Source of the DNA: a virus
DNA length: 64,000 bases
Reading direction: 5' to 3' (one strand)
IMG/VR virus record: IMGVR_UViG_3300036791_001355
Location: 1 to 64,000 of that record
In this document: positions 55,320 through 63,738 of the stretch, one piece after another
Layout of the letters: each line of letters opens with the position of its first letter
How positions within the stretch are numbered: position 1 is the stretch's first letter
Position numbers and translations under genes: made by a program
Notes under the pieces: model-generated
What the model saw: the letters and a program-made list of their open reading frames with translations, nothing else
Database searches by the model: none
Told to the model about the DNA's origin: nothing

Positions 55320-56476
55320 TCCGCTGCCTGCGGCACCTCGGGCGCCGCCTGGGCGAACCACTTGGCGGTCTCCATCAGCTGCTCGGGGTTGATGTCAGCG
55401 ATGCACGCCGCCGCCTCCGCGTGCTCGGCTTTGCGACACGTTTCGATACTATCATGAAGGCGGTGGCATGGCCAGCACGGTACCCGCTCCTGATCGGCGT
55501 GCAGCGTCGCGGTGTAGCGCCAGTGCTTGGTGATGTTTTCCTCGCTGGCGTGGCTCAGCAGCACGATCTTGCCAATGTCCCCGCGCATCGCCACCGACCA
55601 CATCGGCCCGGTGTCGGGGCCGATCACCAGGGTGCACAGCCGCAGCTGCGACAGCGTGCGCCGGATCGGCCATAGCGGCTCGGGCTTGTCGGCGAGCTTG
55701 ATGTGCACCGCATCGGGTTCCACCGACCAGCCTTGCGTCTCGGTGCCGGGCGAAATGGCCTGATGCAGGCCGGCGAGCGAGCCGTTCTGCGCCTCCACTT
55801 GCTCCATGATCGCTTTCGAGATGGCGAAGTCACGCGGCCCGGAGCCGAACATGATGACCGGCCAGCCGATTTCCTTGATCAGCCGCGCCACCACCATCGA
55901 CGAGTAGGGATAGATTTTGTCGATGCGGCTGCCCGAGACGCACCAGCCGATGACCTCGGTGCTGCCGAGCTTGCGCTGCGTCGCCAACGCTTTGTCCCGC
56001 TCCTGCTCGGTGGGGAAAAAATCGGGCGCGAACTGATAGGGCACCTCGGCGATGTCGTGCACGTACTCGAGATAAGACCGCCCGCACAGCTTGCGACGCA
56101 TGGAATCCGGCCAGTTGAAAGCTGTCTGTGCCTGCACCAGGGCCAGCGCTACCTCGCAGGAATGGGAGAGATGCACGAACTTCGCCACTTCGCGGGCGCG
56201 GGCGGTGAACCATTGCTGCCATTCGATGCCGCCGTGCTGCGGCAGGTCTTCCGGCTTTTTGAGCACCAGCTTGGCGATGTGCGGGTTGTGCTCGAACACC
56301 GCCGATGCCGGTTCCTGGGTGATCACCTCGACGAGATAATCGCGCGCCAGCAGGGGCAGAATCGACGAGGCGATGAGGTTATCGCCGATGGAGCCCATGC
56401 GGCAGACGGTGGCCCACTGGGTCGCTCGAAAGCTCGCTCCCGCAGCGAGGTCGCTCGAAACCTCGCTCCCGGTCAC
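55316..56476 (-). CDS. GT9-like (heptosyltransferase family) glycosyltransferase
   Basis: 386 residues from a GTG at 56476. MGSIGDNLIASSILPLLARD is the N-terminal motif, and VIGPDTGPMWSVAMRG the sugar-nucleotide motif, of GT9 enzymes such as ADP-heptose transferases. The first 20 residues are encoded by two dispersed elements, so the protein has a repeat-derived N-terminus. It is coupled to the methyltransferase and to the upstream gene by overlapping codons. It may glycosylate fibres or alter host LPS. Confidence 0.82.
   Translation of the reverse strand: MTGSEVSSDLAAGASFRATQWATVCRMGSIGDNLIASSILPLLARDYLVEVITQEPASAVFEHNPHIAKLVLKKPEDLPQHGGIEWQQWFTARAREVAKFVHLSHSCEVALALVQAQTAFNWPDSMRRKLCGRSYLEYVHDIAEVPYQFAPDFFPTEQERDKALATQRKLGSTEVIGWCVSGSRIDKIYPYSSMVVARLIKEIGWPVIMFGSGPRDFAISKAIMEQVEAQNGSLAGLHQAISPGTETQGWSVEPDAVHIKLADKPEPLWPIRRTLSQLRLCTLVIGPDTGPMWSVAMRGDIGKIVLLSHASEENITKHWRYTATLHADQERVPCWPCHRLHDSIETCRKAEHAEAAACIADINPEQLMETAKWFAQAAPEVPQAAE
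56419..56471. repeat. Two TCGCTC elements at the start of the glycosyltransferase
   Basis: Two copies (GGTCGCTCGAAAGCTCGC and GGTCGCTCGAAACCTCGC types) separated by seven bases. They encode SEVSSDLAAGASFRATQ at the N-terminus. Confidence 0.6.
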
Positions 56477-56703
56477 CCCGCCGATGACCCCGAGCCCATG
56501 ATGGAGATTTCGCCCGGGCCGATGACATGGACGCGCCCCCCCGCATGGAGCGCAGCGGAGTGCGCTTCCTTGGCAGCCTGCGGTGGCGGCTCCTGGCGCG
56601 GCGGCTCCTTGGGCGGCTCCTCCTGCGGCAGTGGCGGCGGCTGCCCCGGCGGCGGCGGCTGCACTGGTTCCGGCGGCGGGTCGCCCGGCGGCTTGTCGCT
56701 CAT
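56473..56703 (-). CDS. Proline-rich small protein
   Basis: 76 residues from the ATG at 56703 (ATGA overlap with the spike gene). The first 45 residues are mainly Pro, Glu and Gln; the end (GRVHVIGPGEISIMGSGSS) is beta-like. The stop overlaps the glycosyltransferase start. A linker or fibre-associated peptide; the function is unknown. Confidence 0.5.
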   Translation of the reverse strand: MSDKPPGDPPPEPVQPPPPGQPPPLPQEEPPKEPPRQEPPPQAAKEAHSAALHAGGRVHVIGPGEISIMGSGSSAG

Positions 56704-58310
56704 TGCCTCTGCTCCTTCAGGTGCTTGACCTCGTATTCCAGGGTGGCTACCCGCGTTGCCAGTTCCTTGCAGGCATTGACCAGCGCCCACAGCACGGGCG
56801 GCTCTTCGATGCCGAGCATGCCGGGCAGGCGCTTGGTGGCGACTTCCTGCTGCATGCGGGCGGCGATTTCAACCACCGCCTCGGGCAAGATATCGCGGGT
56901 CTTCTGGGCGCTGACACCGTAATAGACGGTGCCGTCGTCCACGGTGTCGCCCTCGCCGTTGTATTGAAACGAGACCGGTTCCAGGCTGATGATTTCATTG
57001 AGGCCGCGCTGATAGGGGCGCACGGCGCGTTTGGCCCGGTCGTCGCAGATATTGGGCGCCCAGATCGAACTATAGGCAGAAACATTGCCACTATAGTCGC
57101 ATTGGAACAGATGGGCGCCGTCCGGGCGCTGGTAGGTCATGGTGCCGTACCAGCCGGCCGTCTGCAGCCACTTGAGCGCGAAGCCGTTGCCGGGTTGGTT
57201 GCACCAGTAAACCAATCGCGACAGTTGCTGGTCGACCGCCAGCCCGAACCAGCCGCCGCTCAGACCATAGCCGCCGACCCCGAGTTCGCCATTGCACATC
57301 ATGTTGCTGTTGGCGTTGACATCGTGGTCGGCATTGACGTCGCCGCGCGAGTGGACGTACCCGGCGTTGACGGTGCCGCCCGCGTTCACGTCGCTGTTGG
57401 CATTGACGAAATTGCTGGAATAGACCGCTCCCGCCGCGTGCAGGTCGTAGCCGCTGACATTGCCGCCGACCGCCACCGTGCCGCCGGTATAGGTGCCCGC
57501 CGCGTTGATGTTGCCGTTGGAATAGACGTAGGCGGAGCCGACCCAGCCACCCGCCCACACCGTGCCATTGACGCTGACGTTGCCGCCCGTGAAGGTGTTG
57601 CCGGCGTTGACGTTGCCGGATGACGACAGATAGCCCGCCGTGATGTTCTGGGTGGTGCTGAGATTGCCGCCGCAATAGATGCCCGCCCCCGAGCCGTCGA
57701 TGGTGACGGCGCCGGTCGAGAGATTCCAGGCAAACGGACGCAGCGCGGTCCACGAGCCGTTGGCGTCGTTGGCGTTGGTCTGCAGCCAGTAGGCGTTGGC
57801 GCCGTCGTTGCGCAGCATCACGCCGTAGGCGCCGCCGATGGCACGGAACTGCCCGTAGGGGTCCATGCCGCGCGAGATGAAGCCGGTTGAGGAGCGGACC
57901 TGATTGGTGGTGTCGATGTAGTTGGTCGTTTGCAACCAGCCCTGCACCGTGGTGTTGGCGAACACCGGCGCGATGCTGGCGTCGGTCATGTGCGGGATCT
58001 GCACCATGGCCGACATCTGGCCGCTGGTGGGACCGTTCCAGGCATAGTCGCCGATCACCCAGGACTGCGCCGTGGTGCCTTCCTGGCCGCGCAGCACGGT
58101 CAGCACGTCACCGGTCCGGGCGGTGCAGTAGCACACCTCGTAATTGACGCGGGTGGCGAGGTCGTTAAGCGTCAGCGCGAACTGCTGGTTCGCCGCCGGG
58201 ATGGGAAAGGCGGCGCCGCCGCCCGCCGCCAGGGTGATGACGGTGGCGCCGGGACCAATCGCCTGCCCCAGGCTGGAGCGTGCATTGTCGGAGAAGACAA
58301 AGGCCGCCAT
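56700..58310 (-). CDS. Tail spike with variant S74-like C-terminus, copy 3
   Basis: 536 residues. N-terminal part with VITLAAGGGAAFPIP. The middle (about 215-350) is a run of short repeats of GNVNAGNTF / GGTVAVGGNV type, likely a beta-helix. The C-terminal domain aligns with S74, but the serine position is Cys422 (ICDDRAKRAV) with Lys427 kept; QNGEGD... and YGVSAQKTRDILPEAVVEI follow. It may be inactive or use cysteine. Confidence 0.78.
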   Translation of the reverse strand: MAAFVFSDNARSSLGQAIGPGATVITLAAGGGAAFPIPAANQQFALTLNDLATRVNYEVCYCTARTGDVLTVLRGQEGTTAQSWVIGDYAWNGPTSGQMSAMVQIPHMTDASIAPVFANTTVQGWLQTTNYIDTTNQVRSSTGFISRGMDPYGQFRAIGGAYGVMLRNDGANAYWLQTNANDANGSWTALRPFAWNLSTGAVTIDGSGAGIYCGGNLSTTQNITAGYLSSSGNVNAGNTFTGGNVSVNGTVWAGGWVGSAYVYSNGNINAAGTYTGGTVAVGGNVSGYDLHAAGAVYSSNFVNANSDVNAGGTVNAGYVHSRGDVNADHDVNANSNMMCNGELGVGGYGLSGGWFGLAVDQQLSRLVYWCNQPGNGFALKWLQTAGWYGTMTYQRPDGAHLFQCDYSGNVSAYSSIWAPNICDDRAKRAVRPYQRGLNEIISLEPVSFQYNGEGDTVDDGTVYYGVSAQKTRDILPEAVVEIAARMQQEVATKRLPGMLGIEEPPVLWALVNACKELATRVATLEYEVKHLKEQRQ

Positions 58311-58320
58311 GCAACGTCTC

Positions 58321-59556
58321 CTAGGGGGTGTGAGCGATGATGGTGCCCGCGCCCGCGATGGTCACCGTGGCATAGAGCGGCCCGGCCCCTCTGGCCCGTA
58401 TGCTGCCGCTGCCCGACAGGGTCAGCCCGGCCTGAATCTGCGCCCCGGGTGCCACCACCACGAAGCCCTCGCCGGGCAGGCTGACGGCATTGGTGGCGAA
58501 CTCGATGGTGTTGACCATGAGGCTGCCGACGCCACCGATGGCGGCACTGCCCTGGCGGCCGATCATGACGGCGCCGACGCCCGCGATGATCGCGTTGGCC
58601 TGCCGCGTGATGACGCCGGCACTGACCAGCACGCTGCCGCTGCCGCCGAGGCTCGCGTACGCCACGCGCTGCACGTAGACGCCGTAGTAGTCCCACACCG
58701 CCTGATCCCAGGAGAACTGATCCCAGGTGGTAAAGACAGGCTCCAGCAGCGTCACCGAGGCGGTGGCAGGGATGGTGGCCGGGTTGTTGCCAAAGTCCGC
58801 GCCCGCCACCACCGACACGCTGGCGGTGCCCTGGACGGTCGCCAGTTGCGGCACGAACCTGATGGTGTTGGTGGCGATATGCACCCCAGCCGTGCCTGCC
58901 AGCAGGATGATCGGCTCGATGCGGACGGTGAAGGAATACTGCACCGGCAGCCCGAGCACGCCGTCGAACACCGCGTACTGGAGAATGCGAGCGATGACGG
59001 AATCGGCGACGTCGATGGTGACGGCGGTGCCCTGGCAGGTGATGGAAACGTCGGCGGTGTTGTCGTTGACGGCGAGATAGCCGTTGCGGCCATGCAGGAA
59101 GCGGTGCACCCGCTGTTTCAACCACCTTGTGGTGTACTGCCAGCCGTCGCCCTTGTAGGTGTGCCACGTGAGGATGCGCTTGAACTGATCGTCGTTGAGA
59201 ACGACGTAAGCGGCGCCCGGGGGGCCGACCATCAGGCCCTGGTCGTAGGCCAGCACGCGGTACTCGACGGTGTTGTACGGCCCGGCATCGCCGGTCGCGG
59301 GGGCGATGATGGAGAGGATGGGGCGGATGATGCCGTAGAGCCCGTGCGCCACCCAGTCTAAGAGATCGCCGGTCAGCAGTGAGTAGACCGGCAGATTCAG
59401 GGCGTTGAGGTCATCGACCCATTTCTGGCCCTGATAGTTCTGAGCCGCAACGAAAGTCTGCAACGTGTCGTCATCGCTGTACTGCTGATAGAGGTACGAC
59501 TTGACCACCGTGGCCAGCGAAACGGGGCCAACCGGCGGAAACTGCGCCCCTGCCAC
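58321..59556 (-). CDS. Baseplate-proximal tail protein with GxGSV repeats
   Basis: 411 residues. Residues 1-190 are a distinct domain (SLATVVKSYLYQQYSDDDTL, KRILTWHTYKGDGWQYTTRW) found after baseplate J in this type of phage. Residues about 200-411 carry the IxGxGSV repeats of the 43-47 kb proteins (ASLGGSGSVLVSAGV, SAAIGGVGSLMV). It links baseplate and fibre functions. Confidence 0.68.
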   Translation of the reverse strand: MAGAQFPPVGPVSLATVVKSYLYQQYSDDDTLQTFVAAQNYQGQKWVDDLNALNLPVYSLLTGDLLDWVAHGLYGIIRPILSIIAPATGDAGPYNTVEYRVLAYDQGLMVGPPGAAYVVLNDDQFKRILTWHTYKGDGWQYTTRWLKQRVHRFLHGRNGYLAVNDNTADVSITCQGTAVTIDVADSVIARILQYAVFDGVLGLPVQYSFTVRIEPIILLAGTAGVHIATNTIRFVPQLATVQGTASVSVVAGADFGNNPATIPATASVTLLEPVFTTWDQFSWDQAVWDYYGVYVQRVAYASLGGSGSVLVSAGVITRQANAIIAGVGAVMIGRQGSAAIGGVGSLMVNTIEFATNAVSLPGEGFVVVAPGAQIQAGLTLSGSGSIRARGAGPLYATVTIAGAGTIIAHTP

Positions 59557-59557
59557 T

Positions 59558-61045
59558 TCATGGCCCCTGCGTCACTGTCACTTGCGCCGGCGCGGTCTGA
59601 AAATAGCCATTGGGATCTCCCATGATGGTCATCAGACCAGCGGGCGGGCTGACGGCAAGATTGTCGATGGTGACGATCCAACTCATGCCGGAAATCTGGT
59701 TCAGGCTGATGAGCGTCTCCATGGCATCCTGAGCCTGCTCCTGCGCGGCCAGCAGGTTGAGCGGATTGCCGGCGGGGATTTCGTTGACGTAGGTGACGAT
59801 GGCGGTCTGGGCCAGCTGGTTCAGTACCTGCGCCGAGGGCACCGTGACGGTGGCCTCCCACTTCATGACGATGCTCACCTGTTGCACCGGCGGGGTGACA
59901 AAAGGGATGAAGTAGGTATCCGGAAAATCGCTGACGGGGACGGAGTTGTTGCGCAGATTGGGTGCTGCCACACCGCCGCCGGTATAGGCGGGCCACGTGG
60001 TGGTGTTGACGCCGATGGTGAAGTTCCACGGGTCAACCACGGTCACCGTATAGGAGCCGGTGTTTAGGTTGACCATGCCCAGGACACCGGAGAACGTCAC
60101 CACCTGCCCGCTGGCGTAGAGATGCTTCAGCCCGGTGGTGATGCGGCCGGGATTGGCCTGCGTCGCCGCCGTCAGGTTCAGCACCGAGCCGGTCAGCACG
60201 CAGGGCACCGGCATGGAACGGTAAATGGCGCCCGCCACGGCGTAGGGGTCAGGATTGGAGCCGCCGCAGATCACCATCCACTGGTTGGGCGGCACCGCCA
60301 CCACCGAGGTCTGCTGCGGCGACACGCCGGGAATCTTCTCCAGCTGGGTCTTGAGGAAAGCGGGCGTGCCCTGGCAGGTGGCGACCGAGGCCTGCAGCAC
60401 GCGCAGGCGGTATTGCTGCTCGGTCTCGACGGTCTGCCCGCCCGAGCCCTGCAGCGGGTTCTGCACCGCCAGCCCAACGGTGAGCGGCACGCTGGTGAGG
60501 ATCTGCGTCACCGTCCCGGCGGGCACGGCGAACGAGCCGGCCGTGCTGGCCACCGCCGTCAGCGGGATCGACTGCCCGTTCTGGCCGATGATGCCGCCGT
60601 CCTGCACGATGTAGGTATTGGTGCCGTCGCCGATGAGGAACCCGGCCTGGATCAGATAGCCGACGGTGCCCGAGAAAATCACCTGCACGGATACATTCGT
60701 CGTGGTTCCGAACGGGATGCCGAACAGCTGGCCCAGCTGCGCCATGATGAAGGCGTTGGCGCCGTACGGGGTCAGGCTGTTGATCAGTTCGACGCGGGCC
60801 TGATCGCACAGCACCACCGCGCCGACATCGGTCGAGGAAATGTCCTCGATCAGCGAGCCCGGCAGGGTGGCGGTATAGCCCGGCAGCGGCGGCATCACCT
60901 GATTGCCGCCCGCGTCGGTGCCGTAGGTGACGAGATTGATCAGCTGCGTACGCAACGAGGCCGGGGTCTGCGGCAGCGTGCCCGCCCGCGTCATGACGAC
61001 GGGGTAGTAGAAGGCGTCCTCGACCGGTTCGGGCGGGGTCGGCAT
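59558..61045 (-). CDS. Baseplate J-like protein
   Basis: 495 residues. SLIEDISSTDVGAVVLCDQA, NAFIMAQLGQLFGIPFG, and TVETEQQYRLRVLQA are baseplate J family features. J proteins form the wedge of contractile-tail baseplates. The position between the spike and fibre genes is typical, and it supports myovirus morphology. Confidence 0.88.
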   Translation of the reverse strand: MPTPPEPVEDAFYYPVVMTRAGTLPQTPASLRTQLINLVTYGTDAGGNQVMPPLPGYTATLPGSLIEDISSTDVGAVVLCDQARVELINSLTPYGANAFIMAQLGQLFGIPFGTTTNVSVQVIFSGTVGYLIQAGFLIGDGTNTYIVQDGGIIGQNGQSIPLTAVASTAGSFAVPAGTVTQILTSVPLTVGLAVQNPLQGSGGQTVETEQQYRLRVLQASVATCQGTPAFLKTQLEKIPGVSPQQTSVVAVPPNQWMVICGGSNPDPYAVAGAIYRSMPVPCVLTGSVLNLTAATQANPGRITTGLKHLYASGQVVTFSGVLGMVNLNTGSYTVTVVDPWNFTIGVNTTTWPAYTGGGVAAPNLRNNSVPVSDFPDTYFIPFVTPPVQQVSIVMKWEATVTVPSAQVLNQLAQTAIVTYVNEIPAGNPLNLLAAQEQAQDAMETLISLNQISGMSWIVTIDNLAVSPPAGLMTIMGDPNGYFQTAPAQVTVTQGP

Positions 61046-61059
61046 CGCTCAGCTGCCGC

Positions 61060-61275
61060 TCAGCGTACGATACGGCCGCGCAGGATCTGGTCGGCGCAGT
61101 GGCGCATGGCCACGGCATCACCCCGGCGGCAGGCGTCCATGTACTTGCTCTGGGCGTCAATCCCAGTGAAAGTGCCCTTGTTCTTCCCGGCGTACAGAAT
61201 GCTAGCGCCTTTTTCCTTGCCATACTCCTTCTGGAGCGCAGCTTTGATCGTCTGTCCTTTGTGCGTCAGAGGCAT
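61060..61275 (-). CDS. Small conserved phage protein
   Basis: 71 residues from the ATG at 61275 with GGAGGGGAACTC; the frame to 61341 is longer. MPLTHKGQTIKAALQKEYGK then YAGKNKGTFTGIDA is a short pattern common in phages, function unknown. The LAGLIDADG gene overlaps its first 74 bases. Confidence 0.7.
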   Translation of the reverse strand: MPLTHKGQTIKAALQKEYGKEKGASILYAGKNKGTFTGIDAQSKYMDACRRGDAVAMRHCADQILRGRIVR

Positions 61276-61747
61276 GAGTTCCCCTCCGATTGAGTCTTGG
61301 CATAGCTTCAAAAAAGCACTCGTTCTCTGCAAAGTCCGCATCGGTCATGCGCGTCACGAGACGCCCGCTGATGGGACTATGGGTAGGTTCACGAAGCGGC
61401 ACGGACAGCGCAAGATCAGCCTGTCGTCGTTTCACGATAAGGTAAGGCAGGGCAGATTCGATGACCCATTTAGCGTGCGCTGCTGCGATGGACCATAAAT
61501 ACGTTGGTTTGCGGCCACGCTTTTCCGTGCTGCGCTGGGAATAGAAGTACAGGCCTCCGCCAAACTTAGTACACAACCATTGAATCAATAACCGGCTTGT
61601 ATTGCTTACTTGCAAAGTGACGATGAGATATCTGCGCCCGTGTCTTTTTCGGCCGCCGAACCCGATACACCCCTCGCCGTCGATGATCCCAGCAAGATAA
61701 GCTTTCTCGCATTCCGTCAGAGACGGATATAATTTGCGCGTAGCCAT
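61202..61747 (-). CDS. LAGLIDADG homing endonuclease
   Basis: 181 residues with one LAGLIDADG motif, AYLAGIIDGEGCIGF (16-30), followed by strands (RYLIVTLQVSNTSRLLIQWL) and a basic region, the plan of single-motif enzymes that act as dimers. It lies in a gap between tail genes and has lower GC than the baseplate genes. A 10-bp-arm hairpin at 61778 lies upstream. Its 3' end overlaps the next gene start, so it may have joined the operon without breaking it. Confidence 0.88.
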   Translation of the reverse strand: MATRKLYPSLTECEKAYLAGIIDGEGCIGFGGRKRHGRRYLIVTLQVSNTSRLLIQWLCTKFGGGLYFYSQRSTEKRGRKPTYLWSIAAAHAKWVIESALPYLIVKRRQADLALSVPLREPTHSPISGRLVTRMTDADFAENECFFEAMPRLNRRGTHASDAQRTDDQSCAPEGVWQGKRR

Positions 61748-61777
61748 TGAACGAGGTTCCCTCTCGATTGGTGGTTA

Positions 61778-61812
61778 GGAGCGTCACCGCATTTGCCGTG
61801 CCGTGACGCTCC
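61778..61812. repeat. Hairpin upstream of the LAGLIDADG gene
   Basis: GGAGCGTCAC and GTGACGCTCC arms with a 15-base loop. On the plus strand it is followed by GTATTTT, weakly terminator-like; on the coding (minus) strand it is not. It may mark the edge of the insertion. Confidence 0.45.
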
Positions 61813-61829
61813 GTATTTTAAGACATTGT

Positions 61830-62195
61830 TTATCCAAACCCCACCAATAGAGTTGCGGTCGTACCGGTGGCGCGGACGTAGCTGGCGCACACCGGCAGCA
61901 AGGTGCCCGCCGCCACGGTGGAGAACACCACCGGAGTGCCGGCGGGATCGTCGGCCGCCGCGATCACCGCCACGTTGCCTGCGCCACCGACCCAGATGCC
62001 GCTGACGCGGCGGGCCAGCGGTGTGGCGTCGGACGGCGTGATGACGAAGCAGTGCACGGCAGGCCCGTAGGGCGGCGTAATTGGCCCTGTGGGGGCGGCC
62101 AGCAGAGAGGGTGATGGTGGGGGCGGGGCGGGCGGTGGCGGCTCCTGGCGGCCGTTGCGGTGGGTGTTGTGGCTGTTATTCGTTCTCTGGGACAT
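61830..62195 (-). CDS. Conserved small virion protein
   Basis: 121 residues from the ATG at 62195. A Pro/Ser linker (residues 18-35), then FVITPSDATPLARRVSGIWV and GTLLPVCASYVRATGTTATL. This compact beta domain recurs in head and tail loci of many phages; the role is unknown. Confidence 0.65.
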   Translation of the reverse strand: MSQRTNNSHNTHRNGRQEPPPPAPPPPSPSLLAAPTGPITPPYGPAVHCFVITPSDATPLARRVSGIWVGGAGNVAVIAAADDPAGTPVVFSTVAAGTLLPVCASYVRATGTTATLLVGFG

Positions 62196-62205
62196 GCTCG
62201 TCCTT

Positions 62206-62580
62206 TCAGGGGCAAACTTGCACCGTGCCGGCGTTGTTCCACAGCGTGCCAGTGACGAGCCCGGTGCAGGCGGTGGGCAGCTTGGTGGGGGCGGACATGA
62301 CGTAGGCCGACAGCTGCTGCAGGTTGACCTGTCCCAACGCATTGGGAAACATCGACGGCCGCCACAGCAGCAGCAGGTCCGAGCCCGAGGCCGACGCAAA
62401 GGCGGGCTGGCAGCCGATGGAACCGACCGGCGCGCCGACCGGATTGCAGGCGCCCTGGGCTTTGCCCGGACGCGGCGTTAGCACCAGCGTCACGACCAGG
62501 GCCAGCGCCAGCACCACTATCGTCAGCGCCGCCCACGCCACAGCTTTGAGCGACAGGTTAGACGGCAACAAATTTCCCAC
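62206..62580 (-). CDS. Membrane-anchored small protein
   Basis: 124 residues. A membrane helix at 14-35 (AWAALTIVVLALALVVTLVL), then a periplasmic-looking region with four Cys residues. It could be a spanin-like or superinfection protein; no lysis genes are near. Overlaps the upstream gene by 23 bases. Confidence 0.55.
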   Translation of the reverse strand: MGNLLPSNLSLKAVAWAALTIVVLALALVVTLVLTPRPGKAQGACNPVGAPVGSIGCQPAFASASGSDLLLLWRPSMFPNALGQVNLQQLSAYVMSAPTKLPTACTGLVTGTLWNNAGTVQVCP

Positions 62581-63070
62581 TCTTCACCCCCACGCTGACG
62601 GCATAGCCGTGGCCGTCCAGCACCGCCTGTCCGAAGCCGTCCACCAGCGCCTGCGGCACCACCTGGGTGGAAATCTGCGCCCCGGTGTGGAACTGCACGT
62701 TGAGCTGATAGGTCGGCACCACGGTGGCCCAGTAGTTGGAATTATCGACCGGCATCTTGTTGATGATGAGCGACAGGAAATAGGGGCTGAAGCGCTGTTG
62801 CATCAACGTCATGTAGTAGTCGGGGAAAACTTGGCTGACCACCGACTGCCGCGCGGCGATGCCCCAGTTGGCATAGAACGGACTTTCATTCCAATTCAAT
62901 TTGCAACATTGAATCAGCGTGGTCAGATAGATGGAATCGTTCCAGCCGCCGCTATCGGGATTGACCTGGACCCAGAATTTCGCCCCCGAGGCGGTGTCGA
63001 TGACGCGCCCATAGGTGCGCATACCCTGCCCGGCATAGGGGGCAACGGCAGCGGGCGGCAGCAGTGCCAT
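62558..63070 (-). CDS. Tail/baseplate protein, unassigned
   Basis: 170 residues, beta/alpha, aromatic-rich (WNDSIYLTTLIQCCKLNWNE, FSPYFLSLIINKMPVDNSNY). It lies between the spike gene and the J region, where gpW or DUF2634-like baseplate proteins usually lie, but I cannot match it to a named family. Confidence 0.6.
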   Translation of the reverse strand: MALLPPAAVAPYAGQGMRTYGRVIDTASGAKFWVQVNPDSGGWNDSIYLTTLIQCCKLNWNESPFYANWGIAARQSVVSQVFPDYYMTLMQQRFSPYFLSLIINKMPVDNSNYWATVVPTYQLNVQFHTGAQISTQVVPQALVDGFGQAVLDGHGYAVSVGVKSGKFVAV

Positions 63071-63072
63071 GG

Positions 63073-63735
63073 CTAGGTGCCGGTGACCGGCTTGTCGGTG
63101 TTGGCACCGCCGCGTGTCACCCCGCTGTGGGCATGGGTGGTGAGGTGAATCTGGGTCGCGCCCGCCATCACCTCGCCATTGACGGTCAGTGAGCCGGTCA
63201 TGGTGACATTGCCGTTCTGAATCGTCAGCGCGGTGCCGCCGAGGTCGATGACCATGCCCGAAGCGGTGATGTTCATGGTCACCCCGCCGCTGCCCCTGGC
63301 GGCGGTAGCAGACTGGATGGTGACGCCCGCCGGGCCGTAGAGCACCAGCTTGTTGGAGACCACCGGGAACCAGTTCTTGTTGCCCACCGGCATGAACACC
63401 AGGGCGCCCAGGTTGGGCGGCTCACGCCAGTCCGCCGTGCCGGTGCCGAGACCGCTCATCTGGCCGATGAAGACATCGGCGGACAGCGCGATGCCCTTGT
63501 CGCCGACCTGAATCGGGTAGCGGATATATTCCGGCCCGAACACCGGCATGGTGACGTGCGGCAGGGTCTGCGGGTCAGCCTTCATCTCGAACTTGACGGT
63601 GACGATGGAGCCGTTGACCGCCACCACCGAGCAGGGCAGCACCTTGCCAAGGCGCTGCACCCGGCTCTGGGCCGCCTGCCTGCCCGCCATGCCGATGGAC
63701 TGCGCCAGCGGCAGCTTCTGTGCATTGGTGGCCAT
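63073..63735 (-). CDS. Baseplate spike protein (gpV / Gp138-like)
   Basis: 220 residues. N-terminal OB-like domain (VVAVNGSIVTVKFEMKADPQ, YIRYPIQVGDKGIALSADVF), then a triple-stranded beta-helix of short repeats (VTIQSATAARGSGGVTMNIT) and a tip with TTHAHSGVTRGG, where HxH can bind iron. The trimer pierces the outer membrane at injection. Confidence 0.85.
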   Translation of the reverse strand: MATNAQKLPLAQSIGMAGRQAAQSRVQRLGKVLPCSVVAVNGSIVTVKFEMKADPQTLPHVTMPVFGPEYIRYPIQVGDKGIALSADVFIGQMSGLGTGTADWREPPNLGALVFMPVGNKNWFPVVSNKLVLYGPAGVTIQSATAARGSGGVTMNITASGMVIDLGGTALTIQNGNVTMTGSLTVNGEVMAGATQIHLTTHAHSGVTRGGANTDKPVTGT

Positions 63736-63738
63736 GGC

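Noticed and set aside
47536-58310. Diversity-generating retroelement acting on fibre genes
   Set aside because: No reverse transcriptase, no template repeat and no adenine-biased variable region were found.
61778-61812. Terminator for the minus-strand tail operon
   Set aside because: The hairpin is stable, but no T-run follows on the minus strand and tail genes continue downstream.
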